Origin: Methanoculleus sp. UBA430 | Lineage (GTDB): Archaea > Halobacteriota > Methanomicrobia > Methanomicrobiales > Methanoculleaceae | Assembly (NCBI RefSeq): GCF_002506585.1 | Contig: NZ_DAXW01000009.1 | Location: forward strand, 409,406 to 473,405 | Direction of reading: 5' to 3' | Length of the DNA: 64,000 nucleotides | Shown: positions 26,468-33,504 of the stretch, in pieces | Layout: each line of letters starts with the position of its first letter | Numbering within the stretch: the first letter of the stretch is position 1 | Position numbers and translations under genes: made by a program | Notes under the pieces: generated by a model | Told to the model about the DNA's origin: nothing | Database searches by the model: none | The model's input: the letters and a program-made list of their open reading frames with translations, nothing else

Positions 26468-26992
26468 TACGTTGTAGGTTGGTGCCGCAGGATGGAAGAG
26501 GTTGCGGTCCGGGGGCATGGCAGAGAGCAAAAGGGGCCTGTAGGTAACTGCGAAGGCGGTGCAGAACTGCAACGGGTCATCATCAACGCATCCATAGTCC
26601 ACGCACGGCTCAGGTGCAGACTTGAGCAAACCATATGCTGCTATACGTTGCTCCCCGGACAACGGGTCACCAGTCACACATACCAGGTACATACGTCCTT
26701 TTGCTGCCTGAACGTCACATATCACCTTCGCTCCCCTGACCCCGGTATTGCAGGATGTCCTGCGGAGTGTCGTCACTCGCACCTGGCGGTGCTCAAGCTC
26801 CGGCCGTTCCGCCCATCGCAGGTACTCAAACTCAGGCCGTTCCGGACCGCAGGTACTCAAACTCAGGCCGTTCCGCCCATCGCAACTCGAAAACGCTTCG
26901 CGTTTTCTCGAGCTCCGGCCGCTCGCACCTGCGGTGCGAGCGCCCATCGCTATACCAAAGCCAAAATACCCGCGAGCCTCAATACTAGAACA
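26468..26992. repeat. Gene-free gap with direct repeats and hairpins between cobT and cobZ
   Basis: No credible gene. Two identical 26-base direct repeats lie at 26819-26844 and 26850-26875 (CAGGTACTCAAACTCAGG...). Diverged copies sit at 26789-26820 and about 26908-26950. Two perfect hairpins follow: GAAAACGC-ttc-GCGTTTTC (26889-26907) and CGCTCGCACC-tgc-GGTGCGAGCG (26920-26942). The promoters of both cob arms must lie here. No cobalamin-riboswitch GCCACTG box was found. Confidence 0.6.
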
Positions 26993-27427
26993 ATGTTCGA
27001 GGTAGAGCGCAGGCTGGAAGAGAAGGGTATCACGAGGAGCGATATCGTCGCATCCGCAATGGAACTGTATGTACCGCACGGGATCAGTGCGGACGAGGCT
27101 GCGAATCGACTGAATGAGAAGATCGGGAAGGCGCTGGAGGACCCCAACATATCGTCGCTCCTTCTTTCCGCCGTCCTGCTCGAGGACGAACTTTACGTAA
27201 AGCGGAAGAACTCCGAGATCGCCGACGACCCGGTCTTCCTGCTCTCCGACGAGATCATCGGGATGGCCATCGCCGAGGTGATCGGGGGGACCTACGCACG
27301 GTTCGAGTTCACCCGCTATGACCAGAAGAAGCCGGGAATCCTGGGAAGACTCGGGCCGTTCCTCGACGATGCCGTCGCCGGACTGATCGCGGGATGCACG
27401 TCACGCCTCTATAGTGAGTCAATGTGA
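26993..27427 (+). CDS. cobZ: Alpha-ribazole phosphatase CobZ (PgpA-like)
   Basis: 144 residues. The sequence resembles the phosphatidylglycerophosphatase A-like family that includes archaeal CobZ: ADDPVFLLSDEIIGMAIAEVIGG and FLDDAVAGLIAGC toward the C-terminus. CobZ dephosphorylates alpha-ribazole-5'-phosphate in cobamide nucleotide-loop assembly. That the next gene is cobS (GTGA overlap) and cobT lies divergently supports this over a lipid-phosphatase role. The ATG at 26993 follows the hairpin region. Confidence 0.82.
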   Translation: MFEVERRLEEKGITRSDIVASAMELYVPHGISADEAANRLNEKIGKALEDPNISSLLLSAVLLEDELYVKRKNSEIADDPVFLLSDEIIGMAIAEVIGGTYARFEFTRYDQKKPGILGRLGPFLDDAVAGLIAGCTSRLYSESM

Positions 27428-28134
27428 AGTCCGTCATTGCCCTCCTGCAGTTCTGCACCCCGCTCCCCCTCGGGAGACCGGTCGAGTTCGAGCAGTTCGC
27501 CCGCCGCTCCTACCTCTACCCGCTTGCCGGGTACGTGATCGGCGGGATAGCGGCCGGCATCGTCTCCCTTATAGCATCGCCGGTAGTGGGTGCGGCGGTC
27601 GCCGTCGCAGCGGTGCTCGTCCTCTCCGGGTGCAACCACTTCGACGGCTTGCTGGACTTCGGCGACGGGCTCATGGCCCACGGGAGCCGGGAGAAGAGGG
27701 TCGCGGCCATGACCGACCGGACCACCGGGGCCGGCGCCCTCGCGACAGGGATCGTCGTCACGCTCATAGCGTTTGCCGGGCTCCAGACGGTTGCATATCT
27801 CCCGGCGGCAATCCTCACCGCCGAGGTCTGCGCGAAGGTCGCTATGTCCTATCTCACCACGCTCGGCGTACCGTTCCGGGAGGGGATCCACTCCTACCTC
27901 CACGGGTTTGCACGGCCCTGGTTCCTCGTCCCGGCCACCCTGCTCGCGCTGCCCCTCTTCTTGCTGCCGATTCCCGGAGTGAGTGTCGCACTCGCACTCT
28001 CGGTCACGGTCATTATCGTTGCACTGATGCTCTCCCTCTCCCGGCACCTCTTTGGCGGCGTCAACGGCGATGTCGTCGGTGCCACAAACGAGATCACCCG
28101 TGCGGGCGTCATCCTCATCCTTGCCCTCCTGTAA
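27424..28134 (+). CDS. cobS: Adenosylcobinamide-GDP ribazoletransferase (cobalamin synthase)
   Basis: 236 residues, polytopic (about six hydrophobic helices). It joins adenosylcobinamide-GDP to alpha-ribazole at the membrane. The motif NHFDGLLDFGDGLMAHGSREKRVAAMTDRTTGAGAL-type region (about 60-97) holds the conserved DG..D..DG acidic residues. The GTG start overlaps the cobZ stop. A T-run at 28139-28144 lies just after the stop. Confidence 0.92.
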   Translation: MKSVIALLQFCTPLPLGRPVEFEQFARRSYLYPLAGYVIGGIAAGIVSLIASPVVGAAVAVAAVLVLSGCNHFDGLLDFGDGLMAHGSREKRVAAMTDRTTGAGALATGIVVTLIAFAGLQTVAYLPAAILTAEVCAKVAMSYLTTLGVPFREGIHSYLHGFARPWFLVPATLLALPLFLLPIPGVSVALALSVTVIIVALMLSLSRHLFGGVNGDVVGATNEITRAGVILILALL

Positions 28135-28171
28135 CCACCTTTTTAACCCCGGCGGCAACTACTACTGTAGA

Positions 28172-29059
28172 ATGATGCAAGACTACGCCCTCTACTCCCG
28201 GGGAGGGGTCATCACCGAGCGGAACGCAGATTATGCGACGATACGGTTGCGGATCCCGGCGGGGGTCCTCTCTGTAGACCAGGTCCGGCAACTGGCATCG
28301 ATCAGTAAGAAGTATGGAGACAGCTCTCTCCACCTCACCATGCGCCAGACGGTGGAGATCCCGCACGTGAACCCCGAGAACCTCGCGAAGATCGCAAAAG
28401 TCCTCGAGAAGAACGGAACACCCATCGGGGCGGAGCATAACGAAGTGGTGAACATCATGGCCTGCCCGGGCACGGAGCGGTGCAAGTATGCCAACTGCGA
28501 GACGATCGATCTCGCCCGGAAGGTCGATGAGCGGGTCTTCGGGAAGGAACTCCCGATACGGCTCCGCATCGCCATATCCGGCTGCACTCACATGTGCAAC
28601 AGCCCGCTCTTAAACGACATCGGGATCATCGGCAGGATCCGGCCGCTGCGCACACCCGGGCTCTGCACGGGGTGCGGCACCTGCGTGGAGTACTGCAAGC
28701 AGTGCGCCATAACTCTGAAGAACGGGGTATCGGTTCTTGATGAGAGTAAGTGCGTCCAGTGCGGCATATGCGTCCACTCCTGCCCCTATCACCTCCTGAA
28801 GACGGAGTATAATCACTACCAGATCACCGTCGGCGGCCGGCGCGGCGCCTCCCCCGCCGCAGGAAGGGAACTCGTCACCGTCGAGACCGAAGAGGAGGTC
28901 GTCGAGGTGATCGACCGCATCGTCTACTGGGTCTACCGCAACGCCTGGAGCGACCGGCATCTCGCCGACCAGATGGACCAGATCGGGTTTGATACGTTCG
29001 CGGAGGGGATCAGGAAAGAGTTCGGGCCGAAGGAAGAGGCGGCTGAAGCAGGCCGGTAA
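28172..29059 (+). CDS. Siroheme/4Fe-4S sulfite-nitrite reductase-like protein with ferredoxin domain
   Basis: 295 residues. Cys98-x5-Cys104 (ACPGTERC) and Cys138-x3-Cys142 (GCTHMC) form the siroheme-linked 4Fe-4S site of the sulfite/nitrite reductase family. They are followed by two 4Fe-4S ferredoxin motifs (CTGCGTCVEYCKQC, CVQCGICVHSC). The compact size matches the small sulfite-reductase-like proteins known in methanogens rather than full Fsr. It lacks an F420H2-oxidising domain. The true substrate is undetermined (sulfite, nitrite or a biosynthetic role). Adjacent start codons occur at 28172 and 28175. It probably has its own promoter in the T-rich region after cobS. Confidence 0.85.
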   Translation: MMQDYALYSRGGVITERNADYATIRLRIPAGVLSVDQVRQLASISKKYGDSSLHLTMRQTVEIPHVNPENLAKIAKVLEKNGTPIGAEHNEVVNIMACPGTERCKYANCETIDLARKVDERVFGKELPIRLRIAISGCTHMCNSPLLNDIGIIGRIRPLRTPGLCTGCGTCVEYCKQCAITLKNGVSVLDESKCVQCGICVHSCPYHLLKTEYNHYQITVGGRRGASPAAGRELVTVETEEEVVEVIDRIVYWVYRNAWSDRHLADQMDQIGFDTFAEGIRKEFGPKEEAAEAGR

Positions 29060-29070
29060 GAGTTAGCCAC

Positions 29071-29886
29071 CTATATCGGCACCATCGCTATACCCGACAA
29101 CGAGAGCATAAGCACGACGAGCAGAAGGAGGTCGTTTCTCCCGGGATGGGGAGGGCGATAGCAGGTGGGCCTCGATGCTGAGGCGAATCCCCTGCTCTGC
29201 ATCGCTTCGGTCACGTACCGGGCCCGGTTCAGGACCGATACCGTCATCGGTACACCGAGCGCCATCAATTTTCTCCTGTTTTTGATGAGCGTCCCCCGAT
29301 CGAACTCAAGCGCCCGGGAACGCTGGGCGTCCATGATATTCCTGAGGTCGTCGTAGAGTGCCGTCATCGACTTCAGCGCGTACCCGAGGGAGAAAGCGAT
29401 CTGGGGAGGCAGCCGGCTGATGCGAAGGCTGGCGACGAAATCGGTGTATGAGGTGGTCATCACGAAGAGGAACGAGATCCCGCCGATGGCAAGGACCCTG
29501 ATCCCCTTTGCCGCGGCATAGAGCAGCCCGCCGGAGGTTATCACCGATGAGAGCGGGCCGATCTGAGCCGAAAGGTACACATGCCCCCAGGTCTCCTCAG
29601 GAAAGAAGATATCGACCGCGACGATGAAGACGAGGAGCGGCAGGAGAAGGAGGAGCGCCCGAGAAAACGGTCTTACGAGTCCTGCAGCAGCCGCAAGGCC
29701 GGCAACGAAGGCAAAGAGGAATGCAGTGCGGACAGGTGACGTGGTGGCGAACGCGGCGATGCTTACCGCAAGCACGGTCAGGAGTTTGGTCCTCGGGTCC
29801 ATCCTGTGAAGGAACGACACGCCCGGGATGTAGCCCACCGCCCGGTGAGCATGCCTCCGGCCGTGCCGTCCGTCCCCGCCGGTCAT
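29071..29886 (-). CDS. ecfT: ECF transporter transmembrane (T) component
   Basis: 271 residues, related to CbiQ. The start at 29886 overlaps the ATPase stop (ATGA). SFLHRMDPRTKLL is the family entry motif, followed by several hydrophobic helices. The two coupling-helix motifs are recognisable in ...IMDAQRSRALEF (Ala-Arg-Gly-like) and YVTEAMQSRGFASA. It couples the ATPase to the S component. The convergent reductase gene ends 11 bases away. Confidence 0.88.
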   Translation of the reverse strand: MTGGDGRHGRRHAHRAVGYIPGVSFLHRMDPRTKLLTVLAVSIAAFATTSPVRTAFLFAFVAGLAAAAGLVRPFSRALLLLLPLLVFIVAVDIFFPEETWGHVYLSAQIGPLSSVITSGGLLYAAAKGIRVLAIGGISFLFVMTTSYTDFVASLRISRLPPQIAFSLGYALKSMTALYDDLRNIMDAQRSRALEFDRGTLIKNRRKLMALGVPMTVSVLNRARYVTEAMQSRGFASASRPTCYRPPHPGRNDLLLLVVLMLSLSGIAMVPI

Positions 29887-31325
29887 GTCCGCTCCTCCTG
29901 CACCACCCAGTCGTCCACGATACGGCCGCGCTCGAGCCTGACGACCCTGTCCGCGACTGCGGCGGAGAACTCCGCATCGTGCGTCGCGATGACGACCGCC
30001 TTTTCCCCGGAGCAGAGCGTATCGATGAGCCCGGCCAGCTTCTGCTTGGCGACGGGATCGAGTCCGAGCGTCGGTTCGTCGAGCGCCAGGACGGGCGTAT
30101 CCATCGTCAGGACGGACGCGATGCTGACGCGCTGCTTCTCTCCGACCGAGAGGGCAAGGGGGGAGGCGGTAAGCCCCAGGTGCCCGATGCCGAGGTCCTC
30201 GCGCACCCGCCCGATCCGCTGCGTTATCACGCCCGGAGGAGTGCCGAGGTTTGCGGGGGCGAAGGCGAGCTCCTCGGCGATGGTCTCCCCGAAGAGCTGG
30301 TAGTCGGCATGCTGGCAGACCAGGCCGACGGTGCGGGCGATCTCGGCGACGGTGCTCTCCCGGATCTCTCTTCCGTCCACGACGATCCGCCCGGACTCCG
30401 GCCGCAGAAGGCCGTTTAAGAGTCTCAACAATGTGCTCTTCCCCGAACCGTTCGGACCGGCGAGCACCGTCGCCTCGCCGGGGTAGATGGTGAGGGAGAC
30501 GCCGTCCATTGCCGGGGCCATTCTGCCCGGGTGCCGGAACGTAACGTTCTCCAGGGCGACGATACCGGCACGGGGAGGTCCTGCCATCCGGCGGGGACGA
30601 CGATCCCGCGGGAGAGCATCCGGTGCGGGAGGTTCGATGATTGACCCGCCGACAAGGGATATCCGGCGGGATGCCCACCGCGCAACGAACTCTGTCCGGT
30701 GTTCGGAGAGGATGATCGTCATGCCGGACTCCCTGTTTAACGTATCGAGGAGGTCGAGGAGCCCGGCCGCACTCGCGGCATCGAGCCCGGAGAACGGCTC
30801 GTCGAGGATGAGGATTGCAGGGTGCAGAACAACGACGGAAGCGATCGCCAGGCGCTGGCGCTCTCCCCAGGAGAGTTCGGTCGTCTGCCGGTCGCAGAGC
30901 CGGTCAAGCCGGAACTGCTCCAGGATCCCGTTGACCGCCCGGTCGATCCGCGATGGGGGCCAGCCGAGCTGTTCGGGGCCGAACGCTATCTCGCTCACCA
31001 CGTCGTTTGAGAAGATCTGGTGGTCCGGGTTCTGGAAGACCATACCGACGGTGGTGGCAAGGTCGCCGATCGTGCAGTCACGCGTGTTCCGTCCCCGGAC
31101 AAAGACGTCGCCCTTGAAGACGCCGGGTCGGGCGTGCGGGATCAGGCCGTTGCAGCACCGGAGAAATGTCGTCTTCCCCGAACCGCTCGGACCGGTCAGC
31201 AGCACGCGCTCGCCCTCTCTGATGACGCAGTCGATCCCGGCGAGCACCTCCCGTGGTCGGGCCGACCGGGAGGCCGGGTGCCGGAACGAGACCGACCTGA
31301 ACTCGATCGCCGGGTCAGCCCTCAT
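29883..31325 (-). CDS. ecfA: ECF transporter ATPase, two ABC domains in one chain
   Basis: 480 residues. The first ABC domain (about 1-235) has Walker A GPSGSGKTT, signature LSWGERQR and Walker B ILILDEPFSGLD. The second (about 255-480) has GPNGSGKST, LSVGEKQR and VLALDEPTLGLD. Both keep their catalytic residues. Fusion of EcfA1 and EcfA2 is known in archaea. The start at 31325 lies inside the end of the S-component gene (11-base overlap). Confidence 0.92.
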   Translation of the reverse strand: MRADPAIEFRSVSFRHPASRSARPREVLAGIDCVIREGERVLLTGPSGSGKTTFLRCCNGLIPHARPGVFKGDVFVRGRNTRDCTIGDLATTVGMVFQNPDHQIFSNDVVSEIAFGPEQLGWPPSRIDRAVNGILEQFRLDRLCDRQTTELSWGERQRLAIASVVVLHPAILILDEPFSGLDAASAAGLLDLLDTLNRESGMTIILSEHRTEFVARWASRRISLVGGSIIEPPAPDALPRDRRPRRMAGPPRAGIVALENVTFRHPGRMAPAMDGVSLTIYPGEATVLAGPNGSGKSTLLRLLNGLLRPESGRIVVDGREIRESTVAEIARTVGLVCQHADYQLFGETIAEELAFAPANLGTPPGVITQRIGRVREDLGIGHLGLTASPLALSVGEKQRVSIASVLTMDTPVLALDEPTLGLDPVAKQKLAGLIDTLCSGEKAVVIATHDAEFSAAVADRVVRLERGRIVDDWVVQEERT

Positions 31326-31869
31326 CCGGCACATCGTCCTGATGCACAACGCCCGCCCTGTAGAGCCGTCCGACGATCAGAGCGGCGATGACACCCCCGA
31401 TGCCCCCGAAGATGATATGCGTGGCCGACGAGAACCCGATGCCGAGGAGGATGAAGACGCCCTGGACGCCGAGGAGCAGGTGCACGGCGTAGTTCACCAC
31501 CATCTTCACCACGTTCCCCGCAGCGCCGGCGATAAAGCCGACGAGGGGGTTGTCGAGACGGTAGCCGAACGCTATGGAGACGAGGTCGATCGTGATCCCC
31601 ATTGCGGTGTACTTGAAGATGTCGAAGACATGGAGCGGTTCGATGCCGAAGAACGAGGCGAGAAGTCCGGATACCAGTCCGGCATACGTTCCGGCCCCCG
31701 GTTTCCGCACGAGGGCGGCGCCGACGACGAGCGGCAGAACCCAGAAGACTCCCGAACTACCGGGGGTGTGAATCGGGACCACGATCGCCGCCCGCAGGAC
31801 GAAGACGAGAGCTCCGAAGAGCGAGAGCAGGGCGATCTCGTACAGGCTGAAGTAAGAAGGGCGTTTCAT
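31315..31869 (-). CDS. ECF transporter substrate-specificity (S) component
   Basis: 184 residues with five to six hydrophobic helices, size and layout of S components. Notable segments are LVVGAALVRKPGAGTYAGLVSGLLASFFG and GYRLDNPLVGFIAGAAGNVVK. The pattern faintly recalls YkoE-type (thiamin precursor) S components, but assigning a vitamin is not justified. It lacks the histidine-rich N-terminus of CbiM, so it is not an obvious cobalt or nickel carrier. ATGA overlap with the upstream surface protein suggests a joint function. Confidence 0.78.
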   Translation of the reverse strand: MKRPSYFSLYEIALLSLFGALVFVLRAAIVVPIHTPGSSGVFWVLPLVVGAALVRKPGAGTYAGLVSGLLASFFGIEPLHVFDIFKYTAMGITIDLVSIAFGYRLDNPLVGFIAGAAGNVVKMVVNYAVHLLLGVQGVFILLGIGFSSATHIIFGGIGGVIAALIVGRLYRAGVVHQDDVPDEG

Positions 31870-32660
31870 CGATTATCCTCCACGAACGTTGATTCGAGCG
31901 CGAGCCCGAAGGTTTCCGGCTGCGGCCGGTCGACGGCGACCATCAGGAAGAGGCCCCCGACCCTGTTGCCGCCGGTATACGTGACGTAGAACGAGCCGTC
32001 GAGATCGGTGGTCTCGGTCACCTGCCCTTTCCGGGCCGCGAGATCGGTGGTGATATGGAGCCCGTCCAGGCCCGAGTTGATCCGCTCGAACCAGAGGGTG
32101 CGGGTATTCCGTGCCGCATCCTCGTCGACCGGGCGCGGAGATCCTGCCACCTCGACGACATACCGGTCGCCTTCCGGAAGAGGAGTTGCCCACCGGGGCG
32201 AGTCGCCGGGTGCAGCGGTCCCGGAGACGTAGTAGCCGGAGGTGCCGTAGCCGGACTGCCGGTTCGTCCATGCCCTGCCGTCCCCGACGTGGAGACCGTA
32301 GGCACCCAACGATGCCGTTCCGGCGAGATCCGTGAACCGGTAATCGACCCTGACCGAACCGGTACGCGCGAGGGCCGGATTCCCGCCGACGGGCACCACA
32401 CCCAGGTCGACGAAGGCGAGGTACCAGCTCCCGGAGGGGAGGTCACCCGGACCGATCGCGATCGGTGTGGCATAGGGCCGCCAGGACTGCGGGCCGTACC
32501 GGAGATCGTAGCGATCGATGGCTGCGGTTTGCAGGAGAGAGTCAGCTGAACCACCCTCCGGGGCATAGGCCTGCGAGACGGCCGTATCGATCAGGAACGA
32601 TGCAGCGACGACCGCCGCGAGCACGACGACCGCCAGTACGACTCTTCTCCCGAACTCCAT
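31866..32660 (-). CDS. Membrane-anchored surface protein with the two-part 'YGPQ / ALHITT' module in reversed order
   Basis: 264 residues. One N-terminal hydrophobic helix (about 7-30) anchors it outside the cell. Residues about 50-150 are the half beginning RYGPQSWRPYA and ending SGYYVSG. Residues about 190-255 are the half with LDGLHITTD, GQVTETTDLDGSFYVTYTGG and GLFLMVAVDRPQPETFGL. Both halves are found in the larger proteins encoded at 38335, 39380 and 46569, but there the second half comes first. It is encoded in one operon with the S, A-A and T components, so a role as substrate-capture accessory for the importer is inferred. No Pfam name is claimed. Confidence 0.75.
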   Translation of the reverse strand: MEFGRRVVLAVVVLAAVVAASFLIDTAVSQAYAPEGGSADSLLQTAAIDRYDLRYGPQSWRPYATPIAIGPGDLPSGSWYLAFVDLGVVPVGGNPALARTGSVRVDYRFTDLAGTASLGAYGLHVGDGRAWTNRQSGYGTSGYYVSGTAAPGDSPRWATPLPEGDRYVVEVAGSPRPVDEDAARNTRTLWFERINSGLDGLHITTDLAARKGQVTETTDLDGSFYVTYTGGNRVGGLFLMVAVDRPQPETFGLALESTFVEDNR

Positions 32661-32662
32661 AT

Positions 32663-33367
32663 TCAGTTCCTTTTTATCGCAACCAGTTCCCCATCCCGCT
32701 CGTCTACAAAGAGGACGGCTCTGCCGTTGATGGGGCAGGCTTTGGCAGCTTTGCCTTCTTTGAGGATGATGGTCCCTTCGGTGACCCTCCTGCCGTCAAG
32801 CGTCATGATCTCGTCGATCCCTGCTCCGAGGAGGACATGCACCGGTGTCGGGCCGGTGTGGCTGCGGATGGTGCCCTTCTGGAGGAATCTGCCGTCGTTG
32901 TATGTCGCTGCAAGCCCGAGACCAGCCATCGAGCCAATCACGCCATCTTCCGTGCCGCCAAGGCCTTTTAACCATATGCCGAGGTTCCTTGCCAGTGTCC
33001 GGGCACGTTCCTGGGTGAGCACCATCTGCTGGGCATCGCGGCCGAATGCTATCAGGGCAGGAGCCACCTGGTCGAGGGTCGCCCCGGCGAGTCCGGGGTC
33101 GCTCCCCTCCACGAAGTCGTCGAGCATCGTCTCCTCGGCGATGGAGAGAGCGGTCTTGAGCGGCTCACCGCCGTCGGCATCGATGTGGATGACGGCGCAG
33201 CTGTTGTGGGACGTGTACGGGATCGAGGGGTGGACATAGAGCTGGTGCCGGGTGACACCCCATACGGGGTAGTGTCTCTTGATCGCATCGGCGACCGCAC
33301 GGGCCAGGCTGCCCGTCCCCCGGGATTGATGGTTGTCCGTATCGTCAAGGGCAAGAAGCAGGGTCAT
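32663..33367 (-). CDS. TiaS-like DDTD-motif protein
   Basis: 234 residues. The N-terminus LLLALDDTDNHQSRGTGSLARAVADAI matches the nucleotide-binding start of the tRNA(Ile2) agmatidine synthetase (TiaS) superfamily. The rest has GLGGTEDGVIGSMAGLGLAA. It is much shorter than TiaS (about 400+ residues) and lacks the OB and zinc-ribbon modules, so the tRNA-modifying role is not implied. It heads the ECF operon, two bases before the anchored surface protein. The ATG at 33367 has no SD and may be nearly leaderless. Confidence 0.65.
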   Translation of the reverse strand: MTLLLALDDTDNHQSRGTGSLARAVADAIKRHYPVWGVTRHQLYVHPSIPYTSHNSCAVIHIDADGGEPLKTALSIAEETMLDDFVEGSDPGLAGATLDQVAPALIAFGRDAQQMVLTQERARTLARNLGIWLKGLGGTEDGVIGSMAGLGLAATYNDGRFLQKGTIRSHTGPTPVHVLLGAGIDEIMTLDGRRVTEGTIILKEGKAAKACPINGRAVLFVDERDGELVAIKRN

Positions 33368-33408
33368 GGTATGCCTTTTATCCTGAATAGACTGGGAAAA
33401 TAGAGATG

Positions 33409-33432
33409 AAAAAGGTGCTGAAACCCGGCACC
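33409..33432 (-). terminator. Terminator of the MoxR-DUF58-VWA-BatD operon
   Basis: On the minus strand GGTGC and GCACC (33414-33432) form a hairpin followed by five T (33409-33413). It sits between the BatD-like gene and the TiaS-like gene, separating the two minus-strand operons. Confidence 0.45.
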
Positions 33433-33504
33433 AATCAACTTTGTTCAATTAACCGCATGAGATATAATGACTTCCGGTTAATTTTCATCGGCAGCGCCGC
33501 TAAA

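Noticed and set aside
26819..26875. Direct repeats considered as a CRISPR array for the lone Cas1
   Set aside because: Two identical 26-base copies are only 5 bases apart, with no unique spacers of 30-40 bases. No other array-like pattern was seen.
26468..26992. Cobalamin riboswitch before cobT or cobZ
   Set aside because: No GCCACTG-type B12 box or its complement was found in the gap; the hairpins present do not match that fold.
25505..27427. A long plus-strand open frame covering the cobT-like gene and cobZ
   Set aside because: It is open only because of GC-rich codon bias opposite cobT. The real plus-strand gene is the final part, cobZ from 26993.
31315..31869. Cobalt/nickel CbiM as the S component, because of the nearby cob genes
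   Set aside because: The protein lacks the CbiM N-terminal metal-binding His motif and is shorter; proximity alone is not enough.
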